From the NCBI GenBank assembly GCA_963716445.1, contig OY970313.1, positions 2,356,001 to 2,420,000 on the forward strand: a stretch of 64,000 bases of DNA. Direction: 5' to 3'. Shown piece by piece: positions 41,470-50,689 of this stretch. The notes under the pieces are model-generated. The model saw only the letters and a program-made list of their open reading frames with translations. It did not search any database and had not been told where the DNA came from. Numbering within the stretch: the first letter of the stretch is position 1; each line of letters begins with the position of its first letter. Both the position numbers and the translations under genes were made by a program. This stretch comes from JAAYBF01 sp963716445 (GTDB taxonomy: Bacteria; Actinomycetota; Thermoleophilia; Solirubrobacterales; Thermoleophilaceae).

Positions 41470-41870
41470 CGCGCCCCCTCGTGGTCGGTCTCCTCACCGC
41501 CGACGATCTGGGCTAGGACGTCGCCGTAGGCGCCCTGAGCGATCAGCGCCCGCTCGGCGTACCTGCGCTCCTCGATCGGCTCGACGATGTGGGTGTGCAG
41601 CATCGCCCGGGCGCTGTCGTTGAGCCTACGCAGCGCACCCGCAAGATCAGGGCCAGGCATCGTCAGCTCGAACTCCTCGGCCTCCCGCTCCGGCTCCCAG
41701 CCGAGATCGTCGAGGAGACGCATGTCCTCCTCGAAGCGACGACGGTACTGCCGTGCCTTCGCGAAGTCGTCGCTGTTGAGCGCGTGGAAGATGTCCCCAA
41801 CTCCGGTGAGGTCGAGCATGATCTCCTGGTAGATCGCATCCCGCTGGTCCCTGCTGATCGTGATCGCCAC
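41466..41870 (-). CDS. Module protein of unknown function (134 aa) coupled to XRE, copy 3
   Basis: 134 aa from GTG 41870, read as VAITISRDQRDAIYQEIMLD. About nine tenths of residues match copy 1, including the GVGDIFHALNSDDFAKARQYRRRFEEDMRLLDDLGWEPE block and the RALIAQGAYGDVLAQIVGGEETD end. The start codon differs (GTG, not ATG), but a GGAG box lies in the leader. Confidence 0.75.
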   Translation of the reverse strand: MAITISRDQRDAIYQEIMLDLTGVGDIFHALNSDDFAKARQYRRRFEEDMRLLDDLGWEPEREAEEFELTMPGPDLAGALRRLNDSARAMLHTHIVEPIEERRYAERALIAQGAYGDVLAQIVGGEETDHEGAR

Positions 41871-42020
41871 TGTCGGCTCCTTCGGTCGAAGGCACCGAAG
41901 GGGCAACCCGCACCAGGACAGTCCACCCGGCAAGCCACGGGCTTGTGGGACGATCCCGACGCATCGAGGGTCTATGGCCTTCGGTGCCGGGCCCCGGGGC
42001 GTTGGCGCGTCGCCGGGGCC
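41871..42020 (-). promoter_or_regulatory. Conserved structured leader, copy 3
   Basis: Outer hairpin GGCCCCGG/CCGGGGCC (41990-42020). Segment 1 is GGCACCGAAGGCC, segment 2 CCCCTTCGGTGCC and segment 3 GACCGAAGGAG upstream of the GTG. The TCGATGCGTCGGGATCGTCCCACA block is conserved. Base changes between copies keep the complementarity, which supports an RNA structure. Confidence 0.55.
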
Positions 42021-42186
42021 ACCTATGTGCGCTTGCCGTTCTCGACGCTAGGTGGACTTCGCGGACATCTCAAGGGGCGGTTCCTCGCGAGCTGTTGCCC
42101 TCTTGGTTGCCCACTCGCCAATTTTCGGGCTTCCAGATGCCGCCCCGAAACGACAGAACCCCCACATTTGCAGGGGTTCTGCGTTA

Positions 42187-42346
<160 letters not shown>

Positions 42347-42392
42347 GCGCAGCCACGTGCGGTCCTAGGTTCTGGCCGCTGACGCTCCAGTT

Positions 42393-42824
42393 CTACTGAG
42401 GCAGCCAGCGAGTGTTGCGATCGTGACCGACGGGCAGGGGGCCGACGGACTCGAGTTGGACGTCGAACTCGGGGAAACGCGCGTAGTAGGGCCTCGCGAA
42501 CTTGTCGACCGCCGCCTGGCTCAGGAAGATCGCATCAACGGTCGGCTCGAGATCGACTGTCTCCTCCTGCCCGTTTGCTCGCCGAATGGTGATTGATACT
42601 GCCTCAACCAGCTCATCTTGTGGGTCCTCGGGCGTGACGTATGGACCGAAGACCTCCCTGGCGTCTGATCGCGTGGCTTGTTGGGCGTCCTCTTCCTTGG
42701 AGAAGACCTCGATGTCATACGGCACCTCTGTTCGGGCGGCGACCCAGACCGGATCTCCTGTGCGGTGGCCGTCGGCAGCCTCGGCTATGCGGCGTAGTAA
42801 AGATGCAGAAACTGGATTTGGCAT
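42393..42824 (-). CDS. Hypothetical protein of unknown function
   Basis: 143 aa, starting MPNPVSASLLRRIAEAADGHRTGDPVW. It has EVFGPYVTPEDPQDELVEAVSITIRRANGQEETVDLEPTVDAIFLSQAAVDKFARPYYARFPEF. The mixed alpha/beta pattern with a strand-turn ITIRRANGQEETVDL is believable coding sequence, but I recognise no family. It stands alone between two integrase-tail repeats, so it is cargo. Confidence 0.55.
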   Translation of the reverse strand: MPNPVSASLLRRIAEAADGHRTGDPVWVAARTEVPYDIEVFSKEEDAQQATRSDAREVFGPYVTPEDPQDELVEAVSITIRRANGQEETVDLEPTVDAIFLSQAAVDKFARPYYARFPEFDVQLESVGPLPVGHDRNTRWLPQ

Positions 42825-42984
42825 GGGTGCATTCTCATCGCCTGGCCGAGGGAGGTCAACACGAGGCAGCGGAAGTCCATCGTTACACCTGCCGCTTCCC
42901 GGCTCTAGACCGCTTTGGGGAGACGGAATGCATGGCGAAGGGTCCAAGTGCTCAAGCCGAAGACGACCGTGCGGTTTGGCCGAC

Positions 42985-43097
42985 GGGCCCGAGGTGCGTC
43001 CGGGCGCTGCGGCGCCGATCCCAGAGCGGTTTCTAGGGGACCGAGTTCGCTGGGGATCGGCCGGAATTCGTGGGGCACGTTGCCCCGGGTGTTGCCT
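42985..43097 (-). repeat. Integrase-tail repeat without tRNA fragment
   Basis: GGGCCCGAGGTGCGTCCGGGCGCTGCGGCGCCGATCC through GTTGCCCCGGGTGTTGCCTCA matches the tails at 14579 and 15410. The bases to its right (GCTATGCGGAGAGCCATA, 43134-43151) are shared with the site at 15557. Confidence 0.55.
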
Positions 43098-43247
43098 CAT
43101 CACCACGGCTAAGCCGGCGTTGATCGCTCGGGGCTATGCGGAGAGCCATACGCTCATCGGTCGGGCAGGCGCGACTCGGACAGTTCTGGCGACAGCCCAA
43201 CCGGGCCGCGCCCAACCGCAGTCGCTTGCCTAGCGAAATGCGCCCGG

Positions 43248-44333
43248 ATGAGGCAAGATCGGAGCGAGCTATCGGGAGGCGATGTGGCGACGCTCTGCAA
43301 CTTCAACGTCAACAACCTATTTGTGCGTTATCGGTTCGGCGGAACGTTCCCCGGCGACGTCTCGCAGAAGAGCGCCGTTGACGATCCAAGGCTCGGCTAC
43401 CTGCCGATGTACAACCCAGGCGCCTTCGAGCTCTTCAACCCGATCCAACGCGAGCTCGCCGCTCGCGCGCTCACCAGGGATGGGTCGGACTTCCCCGACA
43501 TCCTTCTCCTCCAAGAGGTCGAGAGCCTGATAGCTCTCCGCGCCTTCAATGACGGGCCTCTGGGTGGGCGTTACAAGGAGGCGGTCCTCATCGACTCCTA
43601 CGACCTCCGCCAGATCGACGTCGGTGTCCTGTCTCAGCTGCCGATCGTCTCGATACGCACCCACGTGGACGATATGGACCCCCGATCGACAGACTCGCGG
43701 CTGTTCTCGCGCGACTGCTTGGAGGTTGTCTTCGAGCTGCACGGCGGCCGCACCCTGACGGTCTTTCTCAACCACCTGAAGTCGAAATTCATCGGACGTG
43801 AGGCGAACACTCCGGCGAAGCGCAAGGCAGCCAAGAAGAAGAACGACGCCAAGCGCCTCCGGCAAAGCCAAGCGATCGTGCGGCTTCTGCGAGAGCGCTT
43901 CTCCGGCCCGGCGTGGAACCAAGAGCTCTTCCTTGTTGCCGGCGACCTCAACGACGAGCCAGGATCAGCATCAATCGCGCCGCTGATAGCCGACACCGGT
44001 CTCGAGAACGCCATCGCACGAATTCCCGGCGAGACCGACCGCTGGACTCACTGGTACCGATCCGAGAACTCCGTCGGACAGCTCGACTACCTGCTCCTGT
44101 CCCCAGCACTAGCGAACGCCACGCAGGGACAACGACCGGTCATCGAGCGCCGAGGCATCTCCTTCCGCGAGACCCTGACCGACGGCGGCACCGGTCCGAA
44201 GAAGACCCGCTACAAGCGAATCGACGACGACCCAACACCACTCCAAACCGACTTCCGGTTTCCTCGCTTCGACGCCGTGACCCCCAGCGCCTACGCATCC
44301 GACCACTGTCCCGTGTTCTTCGAGATTCCGTAG
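43248..44333 (+). CDS. Endonuclease/exonuclease/phosphatase (EEP) family protein
   Basis: 361 aa from ATG 43248; a GTG at 43284 with a GGGAGG box is an alternative start. The EEP landmarks are in order: CNFNVNNLF (first Asn), LLLQEVES (metal Glu), TVFLNHLKSKF (His), VAGDLNDEPGS (Asp/Asn), QLDYLLLSP and SDHCPVFFEI (final Asp-His). There is no signal peptide. Such enzymes cut DNA or RNA or remove phosphate. The gene lies between two integrase-tail repeats as single-gene cargo. Confidence 0.85.
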   Translation: MRQDRSELSGGDVATLCNFNVNNLFVRYRFGGTFPGDVSQKSAVDDPRLGYLPMYNPGAFELFNPIQRELAARALTRDGSDFPDILLLQEVESLIALRAFNDGPLGGRYKEAVLIDSYDLRQIDVGVLSQLPIVSIRTHVDDMDPRSTDSRLFSRDCLEVVFELHGGRTLTVFLNHLKSKFIGREANTPAKRKAAKKKNDAKRLRQSQAIVRLLRERFSGPAWNQELFLVAGDLNDEPGSASIAPLIADTGLENAIARIPGETDRWTHWYRSENSVGQLDYLLLSPALANATQGQRPVIERRGISFRETLTDGGTGPKKTRYKRIDDDPTPLQTDFRFPRFDAVTPSAYASDHCPVFFEIP

Positions 44334-44359
44334 CCCCGAAGTCACGCAACCGGCCGACC

Positions 44360-44510
44360 TTCGGTTCACAGCCCACCAGTCGCTATGGGTCCGTAGCACG
44401 CGCTTGGAGTGCGGCAGGGCGCCGCGAAGCCGTCTTAGACGCGTTTTGACGGCTATCGCGTTCGGCTGGAATCGGGTGGACTCTGTGGGACGTGCTGCCC
44501 CAGTGTCACA
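44360..44510 (-). repeat. Diverged integrase-tail repeat overlapping the vsr-like gene end
   Basis: CAGCCCACCAGTCGCTATGGGTCCGTAG (44370-44397) matches 15382-15409. The following tail reaches into the 3' end of the Vsr-like gene, whose last residues GVTLGQHVPQSPPDSSRTR are in the integrase-tail frame. Confidence 0.55.
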
Positions 44511-44974
44511 CCACTCATGGGCGGGATGGGTCTCTCAGCTTCAGAGTTCTGAAGCTGAGACTCGGCTGACGCCGTGGCCGCGCGTACCTCCGCGACCATC
44601 GCCGCGATCCCTTCGTGCTCCCATAGACGAAGCACCGTCCATCCGGCCTGACGCAGCGACTCGACCTGCCGTGCATCTCGACGCACATTCGCATCAAGCT
44701 TCGCCTCCCACCAGGCGGCATTCGCCCGTGGCGCGGTCCCATGCCGGGGACAGCGATGCCAAAAGCAGCCGTCAACAAAGATGGCGAGTCGCAGCCGAGT
44801 AAAGATGATGTCGGGCTTCGCCCGCAGCCCAGGCACGACCGTGAGGTGCTTTCGGAAACGGAACCCCTCCCGGTGTAGCGCGCTCCGAAGATGCCGCTCG
44901 ACCGAACTCTCAGACCGGTTCGCGCGAAGGTTTCGGCTGACGGCGGGCGAGGACGGTACCGGTGTTCGAGTCAT
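44453..44974 (-). CDS. Vsr-type very short patch repair endonuclease
   Basis: 173 aa. SVERHLRSALHREGFRFRKHLTVVPGLRAKPDIIFTRLRLAIFVDGCFWHRCPRHGTAPRANAAWWEAKLDANVRRDARQVESLRQAGWTVLRLWEHE contains the Vsr nuclease core: metal Asp in PDIIF, then F-V-D-G-CFWH-x-CP. Vsr nicks T:G mismatches from deaminated methylcytosine, or serves as a restriction nuclease. The last ~20 residues come from the integrase-tail repeat, so the native end was replaced. It is last in a four-gene operon with ATGA overlap. Confidence 0.85.
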   Translation of the reverse strand: MTRTPVPSSPAVSRNLRANRSESSVERHLRSALHREGFRFRKHLTVVPGLRAKPDIIFTRLRLAIFVDGCFWHRCPRHGTAPRANAAWWEAKLDANVRRDARQVESLRQAGWTVLRLWEHEGIAAMVAEVRAATASAESQLQNSEAERPIPPMSGVTLGQHVPQSPPDSSRTR

Positions 44975-46614
44975 CGCCGAAGACGCAACAACTCAGACTC
45001 TGCGAGCCCGACGCGCGAGAACTGCCGTGCAAGGTTCTCGACAATCTGTTGAGCATGCTCAGGCTTGAAATCGGCGACCCACCGGTACCGGCGCGAGCGG
45101 GTCGTGTTCGGCACGGGAGTCGCGACAAAGGTCGGCTTCTGGTTGAACTTTCTCGAGCGCACCACCTCGTCGCTGCCAGGATCAAATTCCACGAGCGCAA
45201 GGTTCGCGGGTTTAGGCTCCAGCTTGAGCGCGACCCATCGGTTGCTACGGCCGGAATCTCGAAGTACAACTCGCGCCGACTCGTCGCCACAATCGCATAC
45301 CTGCATACGCAAGAAAGGAAACACCGTTTGGTCCTTCAACCGCACACTGTCGCAAGCGGGCTGAACACACAGCAGATACTTTCCCGCCCGCTCGACGAGT
45401 ACGCCGAGGCCGAGCACCGGGTCCGGCTTTCTGTAGCGCGTCCGAATCGTCATGCGCTCAGCGAACGCTTTGTTGGAGTCGTCCGCCAGCTGCGTCGCAG
45501 TGACAAAGAGCTCAGTCGCGCGAGAGCGAATGTTCCGCAAAGCGTTCTTAGCCTTCGCGGTGGACTCATTCTGCTCGGCGAGCCGATCCTCCCCGAGACC
45601 GACCGTAAGAAAGCGCAGCCGCTCCGCTGCATTCACGTCCTCGAGCAGCCCGCCAGGCGCCAGGCCCTCCTGCGCCGACAGCCACTGCTTCACCCGCCGC
45701 AACCCGGCCTCATTTCCGACCTGGCGGTCAGCAATTACTGCTCCGATCTCTGACGTGATAAGCGCCTCGAGCTGTCGCTCGACATCAGCCGGCTGATCGA
45801 GCGCAACTCGCTGCCCGAGCAGTGCAGAGTCCATGTCGGGCCCCAGTGCCGTGAGCAGGCGGTGGGCATCCGCGCGAATGCCTGTTAACGCCGATATCGT
45901 GGCGCCCGGAACAAGACCCGTGCATAACAAGCAGAACTCGTCGGCGAGGCGGTCTGGCAAATCGTCGATTGCGACCCGCTGAGCCTCCAACTCGCTAGGT
46001 AGGTTCTCAATGTACTCCTTAGCCAGGACCGTCAACCGCACGGGACCGCACGTGAACTGCGGTAGCTCGGAATCGTCCTGGACGTCATGGTCGCTGAGCT
46101 CGCTCGTAGCCACCGCACGCATCCTCTCCGCAATGTCGTGCAGCTTGGGCTCGCCGGTATAAACAGCGACCACCCGGAGCCGTCGCTCTACACCGTCGTC
46201 CGCGCGAAGAAGCCCCCGGAAAAGCTTAAGCGTCGTCTCGCCGTCATCGCCGTTGAGCATCCAGTCAAAGACGACAAGGTCCGCCCGACCAGCTGTCTGG
46301 AGAAGGGGATCTTTCACCTCCTTGTTCTCCTCGACCGTTTGCGGGGACAACATGGCGCAGGCGAGGCCTCGGGTACCAAAAGCTTTGCTTGTCGCTCTCG
46401 GGTCAAGCTCATCCGCAGCAGGAATCTCAGTGGGGGCCCTAAGCAAGGCTTGCTGCCGCACAACCGCAGGCGCCTCATCGGCAACCTTGTCCCAGTCGTG
46501 ATCCTCGTCGGACGGCGCGTCGGCGGTTCTGAACGCCTCGTCATCGACTATCACAACGGTGTGAAGGAAGTCATCGACCGTCCTCCGGATGTGATTTGCG
46601 AACGCGGTCGTCAT
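44971..46614 (-). CDS. Receiver-domain (response-regulator-like) protein of the methyltransferase operon
   Basis: 547 aa. Residues 15-190 look like a divergent receiver domain: HTVVIVDDEAF (acidic pair 24-25), ADLVVFDWMLNGDDGETTLKLFRGLL (phospho-acceptor Asp117) and LRVVAVYTGEP (Thr/Ser). The rest is long and helical, with SIRSRATELFVTATQLADDSNKAFAERM-type segments and a C-terminal region with four Cys/His-containing motifs (CVQPACDSVRLK, VCDCGDE), without a known effector. It probably receives a phosphate from the upstream GHKL protein. ATGA overlaps join it to both neighbours. Confidence 0.65.
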   Translation of the reverse strand: MTTAFANHIRRTVDDFLHTVVIVDDEAFRTADAPSDEDHDWDKVADEAPAVVRQQALLRAPTEIPAADELDPRATSKAFGTRGLACAMLSPQTVEENKEVKDPLLQTAGRADLVVFDWMLNGDDGETTLKLFRGLLRADDGVERRLRVVAVYTGEPKLHDIAERMRAVATSELSDHDVQDDSELPQFTCGPVRLTVLAKEYIENLPSELEAQRVAIDDLPDRLADEFCLLCTGLVPGATISALTGIRADAHRLLTALGPDMDSALLGQRVALDQPADVERQLEALITSEIGAVIADRQVGNEAGLRRVKQWLSAQEGLAPGGLLEDVNAAERLRFLTVGLGEDRLAEQNESTAKAKNALRNIRSRATELFVTATQLADDSNKAFAERMTIRTRYRKPDPVLGLGVLVERAGKYLLCVQPACDSVRLKDQTVFPFLRMQVCDCGDESARVVLRDSGRSNRWVALKLEPKPANLALVEFDPGSDEVVRSRKFNQKPTFVATPVPNTTRSRRYRWVADFKPEHAQQIVENLARQFSRVGLAESELLRLRR

Positions 46615-49568
46615 GTACTGCTCGGCTCTCCTCCCTTAGCGACAATACGAAACTGTGTACCACGATCAGGATTAGCCCGATCGAGCAGCAAGTCCATCTT
46701 CTCCCGACGCAAGACCTCTCGGGAAATGTACAGGCCATAACCCGTTCCGCCCGGCTTGCGACTGAAGCCCATCTCGAAGACGGCGTCGCGGTCCCGCTCG
46801 CTGATACCTGGCCCCGTATCAACCACCGTTAGGTCGCCGTCCTCTACATCAAGAGTGATCTGCCGACGACCGCGATAGCCAGTCAGCCAGTGAACAGCGT
46901 TGTCAACGAGGTTGACAAAGACGGGGTATAGGGTCGAGGGGTACAGTCGCACGCTGTAGTCGCGGAAGCCGCTGGTTGCTTCAAGCGTGATGTCCTCTTG
47001 CTCCAGGCGCTCGCGGAACACGTCCCGCACGAAGCGCTCGAGGTCTCGGCCGCGTATTTCGACCGCCTCACGGTACAGCCGGCGGTGCAGTGGCGTAAAC
47101 AGACGTAGATAGCCATCGAGGTGATCGAACGCACTGCTCAAGTCCCGGTACAGGCCTCGCAGCTCCTTGTTGCTGTCTGCCCACCCCCTGAGCCGCCTCA
47201 TGTTCTCGCGAATGGACCGAATGCTCGTTTGGAACTCGTGATTGATGATCTCGACCGCCAGACCGAGTTGGGTCAACTCCACGTCCTGCTCTGACCGCTC
47301 AATGAACGCCTCAAGACGGGTCTCCAACTCCTCGACCTGATCGGCTGCCGTCACGAGTGGTCCGTCTCCGTTGACCGGCCAGGCGACGGCTCGAAGTTGC
47401 TCAGCAACGCTGAGCATCGCACGTGCTCTCTCCCCGGCCATCTGCGCGATGCGCTCCTCCAATGCCGCACGCTGTGCGACGAACTCGTCGTCGGCCATCA
47501 CCGCGACGTCGAGCCGAGCAGCACGGGCGAGAACTTGCTGTACCTCGTTCTCGACGCTCGTCAAGCTCTCCGTCGCGAGCTCTCGCGCTTGGGCCCGCGT
47601 CTCCTCAGTCGCGGCGTTCAACTCGCGACGCGAGTTCTGCACGTCGCCACGGCTATGCGCGCTGACGGACTCGAGCGCCTGGTCGAAGCGCACGCGACGC
47701 TGTACCGCGGCCTGCCGCTCGTCCCCGGCACGCGAGACCGTCGTCTCCACCTCAGCCAGGCAGGGAAGAACGATCTCCTCATAAAGACGTGCCCGCTCAC
47801 GCTCGTACGCCTCGACATCCCGTTGTAGATCCCGGGACAGCCCAACGCCCCTTGGACGACGGATATCGAGCGAGTTATCCAGGTCGCGGATCGCATCCCG
47901 TGCCGTGGCCTCGGCGGACGCCAGTAGCCCCACCGCGCGAGCGGTGTCCCGGCTCTCGACCGCGCGATCGACGTCGACCCGCAATACATCGACGATCTCC
48001 GCCGCCCGACGTGCCGGTTCGTCCGTCTCAACGGCGGCGAAAAACGCCTCCAACTCGTCACGCAGCTGCTGTCGCCGAACCCGCACATGGCGGCTTCGCG
48101 CTGCGCGTGCTTTGTCTAGACGCTCGTTGGCCAATCGCCCCTCATCGAAGGCCTCAGTCCTCGCGCCACCCTCGCGGAAAAACTCCATCGCGACCTGGAC
48201 AAGGAACTGTCGAAGGATTGATCTGAACTGCCGATACGCCTCGTTTGTGGAAAAGCCCTCACGCCCGGCCTTCTCGCGTAGCGCAGAGTTTTGTTCGCGC
48301 GTGATCTCTACCGCTCCGAACATGCGGCGGTAGGAAAAGAAGTAGTCGGATGCGCTCTTGTTTCGGCGAAGCTCGACATCTAGCCAGTCGAAGCGGTTGT
48401 CGCCGTAAGGGAGGACGCGGATGCCGTCCCGATAGATGTATAGGCCTCCGTACCGATCGAGCTTTGACACCATCCGATGCCACTCGGCAGGCGGCAGGTT
48501 CGACTGCCTTTGCAGACCCTGGATATAGGCGAGGTCGAGACTAAAAGGTCCGCATTTCGTAGGTGAGCCCCGAGCCCCTGACCAGGCAAGTGGGTAGCTC
48601 ACCGACTGCCCTCCAAACACAGTGACCGTGCCGCTGAACTGACCATACTCATCGAAGCGCCCCTCGAAGTGGTGGTCAGCCCGCGAAAACTCGTCGGGCG
48701 AGAAGAACTCTGACTCCGCGATGAGATCGGACACGTTGTCAGGGGCGCGATGATCTCGAAAAGCAGTTCTAAGCTCCGGCTCAGGGTGCCCAGGGGTCAT
48801 CGTGTTGGCGAACCCGATGAGCGTCTTGAGAAGTGGCGGCGCCTCCTTCGGCTCCGTCTCCTCAAGATCAGCCGACAGATCCGGCGAAGTGGGAGCGATA
48901 ACGAAGCAGGTCCCGGAGGTACCGACCAGGGCATCAACTCCGAGCACGCCGGCCAACTCGACCGGGTCCACCTTCTCCCAGACTTCGAGATCCCGCTCGA
49001 TCCGGTCCAGTACCGGATGATCCGCGTCGCTCGCGACGTCCCGTAAGTTAATACGAATTTGCTCCGCCATCTTCGGCAGATCCGGGGCACCCCCAGTCGC
49101 AACCTCATCAACAGGAATGTCGATCAGATCTAACTCGACGTCGGGTAGCTCAAACGCTGCCCAATGCACAAGCGCGACCGTAAGCGGCGAGCGGCCTTTG
49201 CCTTCACCATGGCGCGTGAGCACGAGCGCCTGGGGACCGATCGCCGCGATAGCCAAGCGTCCAATTCCCTTCTCGCCGAGTACTGCGCGGCGGCCCATCC
49301 CAGGCGGCGGATCGGCCTGGCCACTCCGCGAAGCCTTGACGGCAGTACCCAGCGTAAGCCAGCGGCGCTCGAACTCGTCACGAGTCATGCCGATCCCGTC
49401 ATCTCTCAGGACAAAAAGCTCGCGATATCGGATGTAGTCGGCTTCTGCGGCCGTCGCATAGGCATCGTGGGCATTCTTGAAGAGCTCGCTAATCGCCGTG
49501 GGGATTCCCGCGATCTGCTGTCTGCCGAGCATGTCGACTGTACGGGCGCTGGCGCGAAATCGTGCCAT
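46611..49568 (-). CDS. Large protein with two GHKL ATPase domains (MORC/Hsp90-like and histidine-kinase-like)
   Basis: 985 aa. The N-terminal GHKL domain: ISELFKNAHDAYATAA (26-40, N box), VLRDDGIGM and VLGEKGIGRLAIAAIG. A coiled-coil middle follows (about 480-740). Then comes a kinase-like dimerisation helix with His777 in VEIINHEFQTSIRSIRENMRRL, and a second ATPase: NLVDNAVHWL (~887), VVDTGPGI (~917), GGTGYGLYISREVL (~940). MORC-like ATPases are known in restriction-modification loci. Joining one to a sensor-kinase-like module is unusual. It overlaps dcm by 1 bp and the receiver gene by 4 bp. Confidence 0.78.
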   Translation of the reverse strand: MARFRASARTVDMLGRQQIAGIPTAISELFKNAHDAYATAAEADYIRYRELFVLRDDGIGMTRDEFERRWLTLGTAVKASRSGQADPPPGMGRRAVLGEKGIGRLAIAAIGPQALVLTRHGEGKGRSPLTVALVHWAAFELPDVELDLIDIPVDEVATGGAPDLPKMAEQIRINLRDVASDADHPVLDRIERDLEVWEKVDPVELAGVLGVDALVGTSGTCFVIAPTSPDLSADLEETEPKEAPPLLKTLIGFANTMTPGHPEPELRTAFRDHRAPDNVSDLIAESEFFSPDEFSRADHHFEGRFDEYGQFSGTVTVFGGQSVSYPLAWSGARGSPTKCGPFSLDLAYIQGLQRQSNLPPAEWHRMVSKLDRYGGLYIYRDGIRVLPYGDNRFDWLDVELRRNKSASDYFFSYRRMFGAVEITREQNSALREKAGREGFSTNEAYRQFRSILRQFLVQVAMEFFREGGARTEAFDEGRLANERLDKARAARSRHVRVRRQQLRDELEAFFAAVETDEPARRAAEIVDVLRVDVDRAVESRDTARAVGLLASAEATARDAIRDLDNSLDIRRPRGVGLSRDLQRDVEAYERERARLYEEIVLPCLAEVETTVSRAGDERQAAVQRRVRFDQALESVSAHSRGDVQNSRRELNAATEETRAQARELATESLTSVENEVQQVLARAARLDVAVMADDEFVAQRAALEERIAQMAGERARAMLSVAEQLRAVAWPVNGDGPLVTAADQVEELETRLEAFIERSEQDVELTQLGLAVEIINHEFQTSIRSIRENMRRLRGWADSNKELRGLYRDLSSAFDHLDGYLRLFTPLHRRLYREAVEIRGRDLERFVRDVFRERLEQEDITLEATSGFRDYSVRLYPSTLYPVFVNLVDNAVHWLTGYRGRRQITLDVEDGDLTVVDTGPGISERDRDAVFEMGFSRKPGGTGYGLYISREVLRREKMDLLLDRANPDRGTQFRIVAKGGEPSST

Positions 49569-50641
49569 TAGCTCTCTCCTAGATGCGCCACAATCGCCTC
49601 CCCGAGACGCTGCGCCAAAAGAACCGGAACCGCGTTGCCCACCTGACGTGTTGTCGCCTTGAAGGTTCCCTTGAACTCAAACGTCCGGTCGAAAGTCTGG
49701 AGGCATGCAGCCTCACGAACGCTGATAGCGCGATCCTGGACCGGATGACCGAAGCGACCGTTCGTGATGTCGGTGCATTTCGTGGTCAGCACCGGCGCGC
49801 AACGGTCACGGTGCAGCCGGCCATATGAGTCCTCGTGTCCCTTGCGATCGCGATGACAATCGAGCCAAAGGTGGTCAGGCCACTCCCGTCGACTTCCTCC
49901 CTCGCTAAGAACACGAATGCGTGTGAGGTTCAGCTCCCCCAGCGCTCCAGCCCGGTGGTTGGGATCACCCGAATCGCAATCACCGGCACGCAGGACTGGG
50001 AGATCTGAGATCCAGTCCCGAACGGTTGTAAACGGCCGTCGGCCTGGGCCGTGGGTCGGCGGTGGCATAGTGAGCGGCCCGCGAAGGCTCGCCAGCAAGA
50101 CGAGTCTGCGGCGACGCTGAGGCACGCCGTAGAAGCGGCAGTCCACCACCTCCCAGTTGACGCGGTAGCCGAAGTCATGCAGACGAGCGACGAATCGACG
50201 CCAAGTCGATCGCCCAGGCACCGCCTGCATGCCCGGGACGTTCTCAACGAGAACAACGTCTGGACGCAAATGATCTACAAACGGAAGGAGCCGAAGCAGG
50301 AGCGTGCGATCAGCAGTCGCGGATCGGCTCCCACGACGAAGAGAGCTGTACGGCTGACAGGGAGCGCACGCACCGAGCACTAATGCACCGCGATCAGACG
50401 GAATCTCATCGTCGAGCGCGTCAATGACGAGTTCCCGGACATCGCTCTCGAAGAACGCCGCCTCAGGAAAGTTGTGACGAAACGTGTTAGCGGCGTCGCT
50501 GTCGCAGTCGATGCCAGCCGCGATTCGCATTCCCGCCGCGCGAAGGCCAGCGCTCGTGCCCCCACAACCGCAGAAGAAATCAACGACCGCCGTTTGCGGC
50601 ACCGACGGGCCTCGCAGTGGTCGGTCGAAGTCGTCGATCAT
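49568..50641 (-). CDS. C5-cytosine DNA methyltransferase
   Basis: 357 aa. Motif I is VVDFFCGCGGTSAGL, motif IV GACAPCQPYSSL (catalytic Cys95), motif VI VLVENVPGM, motif VIII YGVPQRRRRLVLLAS, and motifs IX-X RAISVREAACLQTFDRTF ... TTRQVGNAVPVLLAQRLG. A target-recognition region lies between about 200 and 290; specificity cannot be read from it. It is the first gene of the operon, and a Vsr partner fits a Dcm-like modified sequence prone to deamination. Confidence 0.92.
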   Translation of the reverse strand: MIDDFDRPLRGPSVPQTAVVDFFCGCGGTSAGLRAAGMRIAAGIDCDSDAANTFRHNFPEAAFFESDVRELVIDALDDEIPSDRGALVLGACAPCQPYSSLRRGSRSATADRTLLLRLLPFVDHLRPDVVLVENVPGMQAVPGRSTWRRFVARLHDFGYRVNWEVVDCRFYGVPQRRRRLVLLASLRGPLTMPPPTHGPGRRPFTTVRDWISDLPVLRAGDCDSGDPNHRAGALGELNLTRIRVLSEGGSRREWPDHLWLDCHRDRKGHEDSYGRLHRDRCAPVLTTKCTDITNGRFGHPVQDRAISVREAACLQTFDRTFEFKGTFKATTRQVGNAVPVLLAQRLGEAIVAHLGES

Positions 50642-50689
50642 GTCGGCGGCACCGACGCTTTTAGCGCTTCCAGAGTGCGCGACCGAAGT

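Noticed and set aside
44962..46740. + strand frames (263 and 217 codons) opposite the receiver protein
   Set aside because: Shadow frames of a coupled operon; no ribosome binding sites or family motifs.
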